From assembly GCF_009740395.1 (NCBI RefSeq), contig NZ_WOXT01000006.1:62001-126000 (forward strand): DNA of 64,000 nucleotides, read 5' to 3'. Each line of letters starts with the position of its first letter. Positions within the stretch are counted from its first letter, which is position 1. The translations under genes and the position numbers were made by a program. The notes below the pieces were generated by a model. That model worked only from the letters and a program-made list of their open reading frames with translations, did not search any database and was not told the origin of the DNA. Positions 44,914-53,031 of this stretch are shown piece by piece. Source of the DNA: Noviluteimonas gilva (GTDB taxonomy: Bacteria; Pseudomonadota; Gammaproteobacteria; Xanthomonadales; Xanthomonadaceae).

Positions 44914-46770
44914 ATGAAGTACTGCGACCTGGTGATGAAAGGCGGGATCACGAGCGGCATCGTGTATCCGAACGCGGTGTTGGCGCTGGCCCGCGAGTTC
45001 CGGTTCAAGAGCGTCGGCGGCACCTCGGCGGGCGCGATCGCCGCCGCGGTCACGGCCGCCGCGGCCTGCGGCGACCGGCGCAGGACCGCGGGCACGTCGA
45101 CGCACGATGCGCCGGGCGCGGGCTTCGAAGGCCTGGCGGAAGTCGCCGCGCAACTGACGACGCAAGGGTTCATCGCGCGCCTGTTCCAGCCCGCGTGGGG
45201 CGCGCGCAATGCGTATCGCGCGCTGGTGTGCGCGACGGGCACCGCGTCGCGATGGAAGAAGATCGCCGCGATCGTCGGCGCGATCATGGCCACCGCGCCG
45301 CTCGAATTCCTGCTCGTCTTCGGCTTGCTGCTTGCGCTCGGCTACTCGCTGGCGAACGAAGGCGGATTGCTTGCGATGCTGTTGCCCTCGTTCTTCTGCG
45401 CCTACGCGGCGGCCGCGATTTCGGCGGTGTTGCGCGTTGCGCGCGTCGTGCGCGGAAATTTGTTCGGCCTGTGCAATGGCATGTCCGTGTCGACGGGACC
45501 GGCGCTGACCGAATGGTTGCACGCGATGCTGCAACGCCTCTCCGGCCAGGCGCCGAACGCACCGCTCACCTTCGCCGACCTCTGCACCGCGCCCCGCTTC
45601 GCAGGCGAACCCGCGACGCCCGACGCCATCGTGCTGCGCATGATCACCACCAGCATCTCGCATCGCGAACCGCGCACCCTGCCCTTCCGCGACGTGCGCT
45701 TCTGGTTCCTGCGCGAGGAATTCGACCGCCTGTTCCCGAAGGACGTCGTCGACTGGATGATCGCCAAAAACGGCGGCAACCCGCAGGTCGTGGAAGGCAA
45801 AACCTACTACCCGCTGCCGGCGGACGATCAACTTCCCGTGTTGGTGGCCACGCGCATGAGCCTGAGTTTCCCACTGCTCGTCAGCGCCGTGCCGCTGCAC
45901 GAACCCGCGGGTCGCGTGCCGGCGGACGCCGAAGCCGAACGCACCGCCAGCGCCCCTACGTCCTCGCAGGTCGACAGCACCGACCAACTCGCGACCGGCG
46001 GCGCACGCACTGCATCGAACATCGCCGCGATGCGCCCGGTGTGGTTCTCCGACGGCGGCATCGGCAGCAACTTCCCGATCCACCTGTTCGACGCCGCGCT
46101 CCCCTTGTGGCCGACCTTCGCGATCGACCTGGTCTACCCCGGCGTCGACGACACCACCATCGACCGCACGGGCCCGGTGTTCCTGCCCGAACGCAACGCA
46201 CAGGGCTGGCAACGCACCTACCAACGCCTGGGCGATGGCAACGCCGCGGGCGACGTCGCCGGCTTCCTCTTCGGCATCGTCGCCACCATGCAGAACTGGC
46301 GCGACCTCCTGCTCGCCCGCGCACCCGGCCAACGCGACCGCATCGTGCACATCGCCCTGCAGGGCGACGAAGGCGGCCTGAACCTCGACATGCCGCAGGC
46401 CGTGCTCGAACGCATCGCCGCAAAAGGCACCGCAGCCGGCGAACGCTTCAACGCCTTCTCCTTCGAGAACCACTACTGGATCCGCTGGCGCAACCTCGCC
46501 TCGGGCCTGCAGCGCTACACGCGCCAGGTGGCGCGCACGCACGACCCCGCCCTCCGCGTCCCCGACTACGCCACCGCCTACGCGCTACCCGAATCCCCGG
46601 ACGCCGAACCCCCGTCATACGCCTTCACCGACTACTTCCAACGCAACGAGTCATCACGCCTGATGCTCCAACTCATCCACCAAGGCGAGGCGTGGTCCGA
46701 CATGCAACCCGACCTCACCCAAGGCGCACCGAGGCCATTGCCGCAGATGACGATTTCGCCGATTTATTGA
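44914..46770 (+). CDS. Patatin-like phospholipase with inserted membrane helices
   Basis: A 618-residue patatin-family acyl hydrolase. The oxyanion stretch KGGITSGIVYPNAVL is followed by GGTSAGAIAAAVTAAAA (nucleophile Ser in GxSxG) and, much later, the Asp of FSDGGIGSNFP, giving the Ser-Asp dyad. Between them lie strongly hydrophobic segments (about 115-175: IVGAIMATAPLEFLLVFGLLLALG, LLAMLLPSFFCAYAAAAISAVL) that read as two membrane helices. The family is usually soluble, so this insertion is odd. GGAG sits six bases before the ATG at 44914; two upstream ATGs lack that. Effector or membrane-lipid turnover roles are both possible. Confidence 0.8.
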   Translation: MKYCDLVMKGGITSGIVYPNAVLALAREFRFKSVGGTSAGAIAAAVTAAAACGDRRRTAGTSTHDAPGAGFEGLAEVAAQLTTQGFIARLFQPAWGARNAYRALVCATGTASRWKKIAAIVGAIMATAPLEFLLVFGLLLALGYSLANEGGLLAMLLPSFFCAYAAAAISAVLRVARVVRGNLFGLCNGMSVSTGPALTEWLHAMLQRLSGQAPNAPLTFADLCTAPRFAGEPATPDAIVLRMITTSISHREPRTLPFRDVRFWFLREEFDRLFPKDVVDWMIAKNGGNPQVVEGKTYYPLPADDQLPVLVATRMSLSFPLLVSAVPLHEPAGRVPADAEAERTASAPTSSQVDSTDQLATGGARTASNIAAMRPVWFSDGGIGSNFPIHLFDAALPLWPTFAIDLVYPGVDDTTIDRTGPVFLPERNAQGWQRTYQRLGDGNAAGDVAGFLFGIVATMQNWRDLLLARAPGQRDRIVHIALQGDEGGLNLDMPQAVLERIAAKGTAAGERFNAFSFENHYWIRWRNLASGLQRYTRQVARTHDPALRVPDYATAYALPESPDAEPPSYAFTDYFQRNESSRLMLQLIHQGEAWSDMQPDLTQGAPRPLPQMTISPIY

Positions 46771-46997
46771 TTCGCAGCGCCCCCCGCCCTTCCATCAAAT
46801 CGCCGCGAAGGTGCCGATGCCCGAGAGGGGACATCGAGGAGAACGCGCGACCGGAGCTCGGCTACAAGATGTCCTCGACGGGCAAGGCACCGCCCGTCGG
46901 ATGTGCTGGCTGTAGGCGCGAATGCATCAACGTACAACGCAACCATCCATAACCCGCTGTCGAGCAACCCGACGAGTAGCGCGCAGTGGACGTCGCG

Positions 46998-47049
46998 TTG
47001 AAGGCCACATTGCGGAGCTTGAGCTCTTGCGGAGCAATGTGGCCTTCAA
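46998..47049. repeat. Long palindrome with 16-bp perfect arms
   Basis: TTGAAGGCCACATTGC at 46998-47013 and its exact reverse complement at 47034-47049, with a 20-base centre that itself holds GAGC-TTGA-GCTC. The sequence TTGCGGAGC occurs twice in direct orientation around the centre. The fold is much stronger than expected by chance. No T tract follows, so it is not a standard terminator. Confidence 0.85.
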
Positions 47050-47138
47050 TGCGGCGCGCCGCTGCGCCCGTCTGGTGGCGGCGCACAAACAACCACCGCG
47101 ATGGTTCTGCGTACTGCACCTCAAGCTTTACCCCACCC

Positions 47139-47171
47139 AAAAAGAAACCCGCCTGCGGCGGGCTTCTTTTT
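47139..47171. terminator. Strong bidirectional terminator at the end of the minor-pilin operon
   Basis: AAAAAGAAACCCGCC-TGCG-GCGGGCTTCTTTTT: a GC stem with A and T tracts on both sides, so it can end transcription from either direction. It lies 34 bases beyond the pilV stop, behind a second GC palindrome (ACCTCCCCT/AGGGGAGGT at 47173-47192). Confidence 0.9.
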
Positions 47172-47205
47172 GACCTCCCCTGGAGGGGAGGTGTCGCCGC
47201 AACCA

Positions 47206-49542
47206 CTACAGCCACGGCTTGTTCCAGGTGGGATTGATGATCTTGTTCCCACCCCCATTCGTCGAACAAGTAGCGATCGTCGCGTAAGACGGACTGCCGG
47301 CCTGCTCGCTGAATCCCGCGAGGATCAACGCCCCTTGTGCGATGGAAGTGAACGTCACGCTGGTCGTCTCCGACACCTTGTTGTCGTTGGACGGCAACCC
47401 GATGATCCCGTTCACGCCGCCCACCGACGCCGACGTCAGCTCGTAATTGCGGAACCGCGGCACCGCGATCGTGTCGGTGACCGACCGACCGCCGCAGTTG
47501 CCCGTGATGCTGCGATTGACCGTGTCCTCCAGCCAATAATTCGACAACAGAATCGACCCCGATTGCGGCAAATTGTTGCCCCCCGACAACACACAATGAT
47601 GATCCGTGCCCGCAGGCTTCAGGCACTCGCGATTGACATCCGAAGTGACCGTCGCGAACACGAACGGATTGCCACCGCCGCCCGTCACGCGCACATCGAA
47701 CGTCCCGCCCGTGCTGCCGCCGACCTGGAACGCCTGCGAATCGATGGTCACCTCGCTGTTGTCGTTGGGATCCACGCCCGCGAGCGTGGTCATCGACGCG
47801 TTGATCGCCACGCCCGAACTCGAACGCCGCATCTCGCCGGAGTTGTTCGACGTGCCGTTGGTCTTGCCGATCGTGCGGCTGCCCGAGGGCTGCAGCGGAT
47901 CGCTGGCCAGCAGGTTGCCGCTGTTGACGGTCAGCACGTTGGTGTTGCTCGCCGTCCACTTCGCGATCTCGGTCAGGTTGACCGTCGTGAACGGCAGGAA
48001 GGGCATCACGCATTCCTCGGCCGGCGTGCCGGTCGGGCAGTCGCCGTCCGCGTCGGTGTCGGCCAGCGTCTCGCCGAGCTTGGTGCGCGCGTCCGCTTCC
48101 AGGTAGTCGACGTACAAACCGCGCCCGTGCAGGTAGCGATAGTCGCTGTTGGACGCGGTGGCGATGTTGATCGTCGGTGCGTTGAACGCGCTGATGAGGT
48201 CGAACGCCGCTTGCGCGCCCGTTCGCGTGGCCGCACTGCCGTCGTATCCGGCGAGGAACTGCTTGACGTAGGCCGTGTAGGCCGTGACTGCGTCGTTCGT
48301 CGGCAAGCCGACCTTCGCGGCGACGCCGCTCTGCGGTTGCGTTTCCAGCAACCCGAACTGGCGTGCGTACAGGTCCGACGCCGTGCGCCAGAAACCATCG
48401 ACGCGCACGAGACGGCACGCATCCACGTAGTTGCCGCTGCTGGTGTTGTTGACGACCACGAGCACGTTGGAGTTGTTGAGGTCGTACTTGGCGACGGAGT
48501 TGTCGTTGCGCTCCGGATCGAAGCGCACCTGCGTGTTGTCGCCGGTGTCGTGGTGGTCGCGGCAGCATTCCTGGCACAGGTCGCTTTGCGTCACGCCCGA
48601 TCTCGGGCCCGACGCACGCGATTGCCCGGGCGCCGCGGGATTGCCCGCCGGCTGCGCCACCGCATAGCTCTCGCCCGTCCACACCGCCGGCCACAAGGCC
48701 GTGCGATAGATCGTGGGCAGGTTGTTGCCGCCCGCGCCGTACTTGCAACTGCACTTCACGACTTCCTGGTCGAAGCGCTTCTGGATCTGCACGCTGTTGC
48801 CGAAGCCCGGCGGCGAATAGTTCAGCACCGAGTAGCGCGTGCCGACGATGATCTGGTTGTTCTTCGAACCGACGAGTTCCGGGCTCGGGTTGGTCGTGGC
48901 GCTCGTGGATTGGGCGCCCAGCGCGATGGGGATGACGCCCGCGGTCGCGGGGGTGGTCGTGCGCACGATCGGGCCGCCGGTGGCGGCGCTGAGCGGATCG
49001 GGCGGCACGACGATGCTGCTGGTCAGCGTCATCGAGCTGACGTCGGAAATCAGTTGCAGATCGTGGCGCACGCCGCTGGCGTCGTTCCACCACGCGTTGA
49101 GCGTGACGCGCTTGAACTGCGCGACGCGCGGGTCCTGCGCGTTGAGCGCGGGCGCGGGCGTGGCGAAGGACCCCGCGCCGTACCAGGTGTTGATCGTCTG
49201 CTGCGCGGTGAGGCTGCCGATGCCCGATTCCACGCGCGCGCAGTCGATCCAGTCGGTGTTGTCGGGCGTGGCGGGATCGCAATCGTTGGCGGGAACGCCG
49301 TCGGCGCTGACGATCGCCGCCTGCGCGCCTTCGGGCGTCAGGTTGCCGTAGTTGCTGCCGCGCAATGCATCCATGCGCGCCGCCAACATGGCCGACACGC
49401 GCGCGCGCGTTTTCGCGTCCGACGAGGAGCGCGTCAGGCTGCCCTGCAAGGCCGCCAGTGCGAGCAGGCCGACGGTGAGCACGACGATGGCGACCAGCAC
49501 TTCGAGGAGGCTGAACCCGCCGCTGCGGCGATGGAGGATCAT
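47206..49542 (-). CDS. pilV: Giant PilV-type minor pilin (778 residues)
   Basis: The N-terminus is a canonical class III prepilin: leader MILHRRSGG, then FSLLEVLVAIVVLTVGLLALAALQ with Glu at mature position 5. PilV is normally 150-200 residues; here about 600 extra residues follow. They contain cysteine clusters (KCSCKYG near 267; CQECCRDHHD near 324), an acidic loop ADTDADGDCP near 496 and many Ser/Asn/Thr/Gly-rich beta segments. The stretch resembles no PilV I know. The ATG at 49542 has GAAGGAGAGGG upstream and lies 13 bases after the pilX stop. As the last gene of fimT-pilW-pilX-pilV it is probably part of the tip complex. Confidence 0.85.
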   Translation of the reverse strand: MILHRRSGGFSLLEVLVAIVVLTVGLLALAALQGSLTRSSSDAKTRARVSAMLAARMDALRGSNYGNLTPEGAQAAIVSADGVPANDCDPATPDNTDWIDCARVESGIGSLTAQQTINTWYGAGSFATPAPALNAQDPRVAQFKRVTLNAWWNDASGVRHDLQLISDVSSMTLTSSIVVPPDPLSAATGGPIVRTTTPATAGVIPIALGAQSTSATTNPSPELVGSKNNQIIVGTRYSVLNYSPPGFGNSVQIQKRFDQEVVKCSCKYGAGGNNLPTIYRTALWPAVWTGESYAVAQPAGNPAAPGQSRASGPRSGVTQSDLCQECCRDHHDTGDNTQVRFDPERNDNSVAKYDLNNSNVLVVVNNTSSGNYVDACRLVRVDGFWRTASDLYARQFGLLETQPQSGVAAKVGLPTNDAVTAYTAYVKQFLAGYDGSAATRTGAQAAFDLISAFNAPTINIATASNSDYRYLHGRGLYVDYLEADARTKLGETLADTDADGDCPTGTPAEECVMPFLPFTTVNLTEIAKWTASNTNVLTVNSGNLLASDPLQPSGSRTIGKTNGTSNNSGEMRRSSSGVAINASMTTLAGVDPNDNSEVTIDSQAFQVGGSTGGTFDVRVTGGGGNPFVFATVTSDVNRECLKPAGTDHHCVLSGGNNLPQSGSILLSNYWLEDTVNRSITGNCGGRSVTDTIAVPRFRNYELTSASVGGVNGIIGLPSNDNKVSETTSVTFTSIAQGALILAGFSEQAGSPSYATIATCSTNGGGNKIINPTWNKPWL

Positions 49543-49555
49543 GGTTCCCTCTCCT

Positions 49556-51295
49556 TCAGTACGACTCGCGGTCGGTCCACGCGCCCGGCAAGGTCGCGTA
49601 CACCAGTCCCGCCTGTTGGACGACACCGTTGATCACGTTGCCGTCGTAGATGACCGCCGCGGTGCCGTTGACCTTCATCTGGCCCTGCACGACGAGCGCG
49701 CCGTAGATCGCGGAGTTCGCGTTCATCTGCACCATGCAGTTGCTGGGGCACGAACCGGACGTGCTGCTGCCCGTCGCAGGGCGCAGCGGGCTGCCGGTGT
49801 CGCGGACGAACACGAAACCGAACACCACGCCGTGGATCTGCACGGGTCCATCGAGGATCAACAGCACCGGTGCGTCCGGCGTGCCGATCTGTCCGCTCAG
49901 GTCGCAATCGATCTGGCACCAGATGATGCCCTTGCTGGTCGAGGACGACAGCAGCGCGCCGGTGCCGGTCTGGATGCCGCGGACCAGGTTCTGGTGCGCG
50001 AGCGTCGGGATGATCTTGTCGGCGATCTTGTACAGATACGCTTCGTCGGGTGCGACGGTGGCGACCACGCCGTTGTCGGGGTTCTGGTACAGCACCGAGC
50101 CGCCCTTGGTTTCGGCGAAGCAGTCCAGGTTGTTGTCGACCCACGCCGGCACGCCGAAGACGTAGCGGAACAGGTCGGGCGGAAATTCGCAGGTCGGATA
50201 CGACAGCGAATCCGAGCGCACGTTGAAGTTCGCGCCGACGTGGCCGCCGGTGTTGTACAGCGTGTTGGAATTGGTGGTGGCGTCGACATCGAGCACGTCG
50301 ATGCCTTCGCAATCGGTGAAGCCGCCCGAGCAGCGGTTGTTGCCGCTGGCGTCGTAACTCAGCGTGGCCGGCGCGCCGCTGGCGTCGCACTTGCAGTCGT
50401 CGCAGCGGATCGTGCTCTGGTAGATCGACGGCACGTGGCTGCCCTGCGTGTAACGGAAGAACTCATCGGCGTAGCAGGTGTTGGGCGTGCCGTGCTTGTC
50501 GATGTCCAGGCGGCTCCACACCGACACCGGAACGCCGACGCCGCCGGCATTGGGATTGGTGACGACCTGCAGGTTGCCGGTCACGTCCACCGCGCCGGAG
50601 GCCATGATCGGCGGCGTGCGCACGATCTCGTCGCCGAGCTTCGGGTACTGGCCGACGGTCTGCACCAGCGTGCTGCTCGTGTTCTCGCCGGGCAGGCGCG
50701 CGACGCTGACGAAGGTCGCGATGCTCACGCTCGACGCGCCGACGTTGCCGCACGGAATGCCGCCCGCCGGATTGGCGGGCGCGCGCGCGAAACACACGAC
50801 GGGGGCGACGCCGTACGACACGCCCTGCCCGTTCGCCATCGCCGTGATCTTCGACGAGGTCGGCAGGCGCAGCATGTGCTGCGACAGCGCCAGGTCGATG
50901 TTGGCGATCGTGTGGGTGGTGTCGGCGGCGAGGCGGAACATCGAACCGCGACGGGAGACTTGCGCGGTGTCCGGATCGCCGTCGTCGTCGAACAGGGTGT
51001 TGGGGACGGCGCCGCAAGGGAAGGATTCGTCGGTGGCCGAGCAGCGCTCCCACAAGCCTGCGTTGGTGAGCATGTCCGGGTGCTGGCGGATCAGGAATTC
51101 GAATCCCTGCGCCAGCCCCGCCTCGGCCACTTCGCCCGCAACTTTCGCGCGGACGTCGTTGCCGGTGCTGCTCTGTTCGAACACGCCCACGCGCAGCGCG
51201 AACAGCGTGAGCAGGCCCGCGAGCAACAACAGCACGAGCGCGATCAGGAGCACGGTGCCCGACTGACGCGAACGCGAAATGGAGTGGGCGCGCAT
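49556..51295 (-). CDS. pilX: Giant PilX-type minor pilin (579 residues)
   Basis: The N-terminus is of PilX/GspK type: RSRQSG then TVLLIALVLLLLAGLLTLFALRVG, lacking Glu5 as PilX does, followed by an amphipathic helix (GEVAEAGLAQGFEFL). PilX is usually about 170-200 residues; this one is 579. The extension carries FDDDGDPDTAQ (about 100-110), cysteine groups (RCDDCKCDASG near 299, CQIDCDL near 461, CPSNC near 518) and beta-rich segments, ending with a GALVVQGQMKVNGTAAVIYDGN stretch typical of PilX C-termini. The ATG at 51295 has GGAGG six bases upstream. It is preceded by pilW with a 17-base gap. Confidence 0.83.
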   Translation of the reverse strand: MRAHSISRSRQSGTVLLIALVLLLLAGLLTLFALRVGVFEQSSTGNDVRAKVAGEVAEAGLAQGFEFLIRQHPDMLTNAGLWERCSATDESFPCGAVPNTLFDDDGDPDTAQVSRRGSMFRLAADTTHTIANIDLALSQHMLRLPTSSKITAMANGQGVSYGVAPVVCFARAPANPAGGIPCGNVGASSVSIATFVSVARLPGENTSSTLVQTVGQYPKLGDEIVRTPPIMASGAVDVTGNLQVVTNPNAGGVGVPVSVWSRLDIDKHGTPNTCYADEFFRYTQGSHVPSIYQSTIRCDDCKCDASGAPATLSYDASGNNRCSGGFTDCEGIDVLDVDATTNSNTLYNTGGHVGANFNVRSDSLSYPTCEFPPDLFRYVFGVPAWVDNNLDCFAETKGGSVLYQNPDNGVVATVAPDEAYLYKIADKIIPTLAHQNLVRGIQTGTGALLSSSTSKGIIWCQIDCDLSGQIGTPDAPVLLILDGPVQIHGVVFGFVFVRDTGSPLRPATGSSTSGSCPSNCMVQMNANSAIYGALVVQGQMKVNGTAAVIYDGNVINGVVQQAGLVYATLPGAWTDRESY

Positions 51296-51312
51296 GGCGG
51301 CCTCCGTGAGGG

Positions 51313-51927
51313 TCAAATGCCGGTGCCGACCGAGCGCACGTAGACGGTCTGGCGCATGGTCCGCTCGATGGGAGGCGCCGACGGATTGGTGTCGGCGAGG
51401 CGGCCGGTGATGGTCACGTCGATCTGGCGGACGAAATCGTCGGGTGCGTTCGCGGGAACGCGCTGGAACGTGATGGTGCGGATGTCGACCTGGTTCGAAC
51501 TCAGTTGCGCGAACGTGCCGTCGCCGCAGTTGGCCGGCGGTGTCGCATCGGAAATGCTGCGCAAGCCCAGCCGTCCGTTGTTGTCGACCCGCAGTACGTG
51601 CCATGTCCGCGCGCCATGCATGCCGTCATAGCCATAGATCGCGCACGTGTTGCCGTTGGGCGTCTGGATGTTGGCGTACGGATTGGGGCCGACCGCGGCG
51701 GACAGAGGATCGTTGATGGAACGCGCACGCCGCAGATCGTTGGCGACCAGGTTGAGCGTTGCGCGCAATTCCTGGTTCAGGCGCGTGGATTGCAGCGTCT
51801 GCCGGTTGGAGCGGATCACGGCGACGACGAGCGTGACCACCGCCGCCATCACCACCAGCGCGAGGACGAGCGAGACCATCAACTCGATGAGCGTGAAACC
51901 ACGTGCGGGGCGACGGACGTTCAACAT
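51313..51927 (-). CDS. pilW: PilW, minor pilin
   Basis: A 204-residue minor pilin of normal size. The leader ends ARG and the mature part begins FTLIELMVSLVLALVVMAAVV with Glu at position 5. RSNRQTLQSTRLNQELRATLNLVANDLRRAR is the helical neck typical of PilW. The globular part contains the cysteine pair NTCAIYG and ANCGDG. The ATG at 51927 overlaps the fimT stop by seven bases, so translation is coupled. Functions with FimT, PilX and PilV in the priming complex of type IV pili. Confidence 0.87.
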   Translation of the reverse strand: MLNVRRPARGFTLIELMVSLVLALVVMAAVVTLVVAVIRSNRQTLQSTRLNQELRATLNLVANDLRRARSINDPLSAAVGPNPYANIQTPNGNTCAIYGYDGMHGARTWHVLRVDNNGRLGLRSISDATPPANCGDGTFAQLSSNQVDIRTITFQRVPANAPDDFVRQIDVTITGRLADTNPSAPPIERTMRQTVYVRSVGTGI

Positions 51928-52502
51928 TGCGCCATCCCCGACAACGTCGGCTTTCCGCTCGGCGTGCACAGCCGCGCTTGCCCCAGCGTTTGCACCTGCA
52001 CGACGACGTCGTATTTCCCGGTCGGCGAGGTCAGCGTGACCGATTGCGTTCCCAGCGTGCCGTTCGCCGACATGATGGCGCCCAGCTTGTTGTCCAGGCG
52101 GATGTTCCCGGGCAGCGTGCCCATCGACACGCCGTGGTATTCGTCGGACGAGACGACTTGCCGGATCCCGGAGACCATGCACTGCGTGGTTTGCGTGCAA
52201 TCGCATGCGGTCGCGTTGTCGTCGGCCTTGGCACCGCCGGTGGGCAGCGCCGCCTCGTTCGCGCCGATGCACCAGGCGCCACTGCTCCCGACCGCCCGGA
52301 TGCTGACCGGCAAGTCGTGCTTCACCGATTCGGCCCGCGCGCGACTGATGAGGCTGGACACGTCGTCGGCGGCCGCGCGCACGCGGTTGCGGTCGAAGAA
52401 GTCCGCCAGCGACGGCGCGGCGAGCGCGGCCAGCAAGGCCAGGATCGCAACCGCGATCATCAACTCGAGCAACGTGAATCCGGGGGATGGCGCGCGCGCC
52501 AT
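51921..52502 (-). CDS. fimT: FimT/FimU-type minor pilin (GspH-like)
   Basis: A 193-residue minor pilin. The leader MARAPSPG is followed by FTLLELMIAVAILALLAALAAPSLADF (Glu5 present) and a GspH-like helix (NRVRAAADDVSSLISRARAESVK). Several cysteines occur in ACDCTQTTQC and near both the C-terminus (RLC...MAQC). It is the first gene of the pilin operon and has GAGGCG six bases before the ATG at 52502. FimT or FimU cannot be told apart from sequence reading; FimT proteins bind DNA for uptake in Legionella. Confidence 0.82.
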   Translation of the reverse strand: MARAPSPGFTLLELMIAVAILALLAALAAPSLADFFDRNRVRAAADDVSSLISRARAESVKHDLPVSIRAVGSSGAWCIGANEAALPTGGAKADDNATACDCTQTTQCMVSGIRQVVSSDEYHGVSMGTLPGNIRLDNKLGAIMSANGTLGTQSVTLTSPTGKYDVVVQVQTLGQARLCTPSGKPTLSGMAQC

Positions 52503-52618
52503 GATCGTCGCCTCGTTTGCGTGTCCATGCATTGAAACGCCGCTGGCGCTTCTTCACGGGCACTAAACGGACGGGCGGGCCAGCGAGAGGGACGAACGAA
52601 AACGTGAGCCGTATCGCT

Positions 52619-52657
52619 GCACGCGCCGCCGCGCGATGATCATGCTGCGGCGCGTGC
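52619..52657. terminator. Inverted repeat behind the I78 inhibitor gene
   Basis: GCACGCGCCGC at 52619-52629 and its complement GCGGCGCGTGC at 52647-52657 with a 17-base loop that contains GATGATCATG. It lies just after the I78 gene stop (minus strand) and upstream of fimT, so it can separate the two transcripts. There is no T tract. Confidence 0.5.
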
Positions 52658-52665
52658 GCCTTGCC

Positions 52666-52965
52666 TCAATGGCAATCGAGCGATTGGATGACGTTGTTCT
52701 TGTCCGTGTAGATCGTCAGGCGGTCCGGGCGGTAATCGGCGCGCTCGACGTTGTCCGGGCCGATGATCCGCCACAGCCCGAGCCCGCTCTCGCGCACCAG
52801 GCGGCGCGCGTTCTCCTCGTTCGCCGGTTGCCCCTTGGCCCAGTCGAGGTTGCTGGTGTCGCACTTGGCGGTGCGCGCGCTGCTGACCGCGGTTTCCTTC
52901 GGATCCACCGACGAACATGCGCAGAGCACGCAGGCCATGGCGACTGCAAGACCGATCCGATGCAT
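52666..52965 (-). CDS. I78-family peptidase inhibitor lipoprotein
   Basis: A 99-residue lipoprotein with lipobox VLCAC (Cys about 17). The mature part has CDTSNLDWAKGQPANEENARR, LWRIIGPDNVERADYRPDRLTIYTDKN and a terminal Cys (SLDCH), the pattern of I78 inhibitors, which block chymotrypsin-like and subtilisin-like serine proteases. The two cysteines fit the disulfide of this family. The ATG at 52965 has AGGAGAGAGG just upstream. It stands alone; the hairpin repeat at 52979 precedes it. Confidence 0.85.
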   Translation of the reverse strand: MHRIGLAVAMACVLCACSSVDPKETAVSSARTAKCDTSNLDWAKGQPANEENARRLVRESGLGLWRIIGPDNVERADYRPDRLTIYTDKNNVIQSLDCH

Positions 52966-52978
52966 CGACCTCTCTCCT

Positions 52979-53005
52979 GTCATCCCCGCGAAGGCGGGGA
53001 TCCAG
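52979..53005. repeat. Short interspersed palindromic repeat (REP-like)
   Basis: GTCATCCCCGCGAAGGCGGGGATCCAG: six-base CCCCGC/GCGGGG stem with a GAAG loop. The same motif, a few bases varied, is a common dispersed repeat in gammaproteobacteria and is usually a multi-copy extragenic element. It can also end transcription of the neighbouring GST gene. Confidence 0.75.
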
Positions 53006-53031
53006 AATAAGTCAACGCACCCGGGGCGCAT

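Larger units (their letters stand above)
46771..47205. other. 435-base structured intergenic region without a defended gene
   Basis: The region lies between the patatin stop and the pilV stop and contains several hairpins: GACGGGC/GCCCGTC (46877-46898), a 16-bp-armed palindrome (46998-47049), a terminator (47139-47171) and a GC palindrome (47173-47192). A stop-free frame on the minus strand runs through it down to 46862 but has no good start. The composition differs from coding DNA around it. Confidence 0.7.

Noticed and set aside
46998-47049. Integron attC recombination site
   Set aside because: The palindrome ends read GTTGAAG/CTTCAAT and miss the required GTTRRRY and RYYYAAC cores, and there are no cassettes or integrase.
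46862-49282. A minus-strand frame running through the end of pilV into the intergenic hairpins
   Set aside because: It overlaps pilV out of frame for most of its length and has no credible start in the non-pilV part; the portion in the hairpin region is more likely a non-coding structure.
52503-52618. Sigma54 (-24/-12) promoter before fimT
   Set aside because: TGGC is present but the -12 TTGC is not at the required distance.
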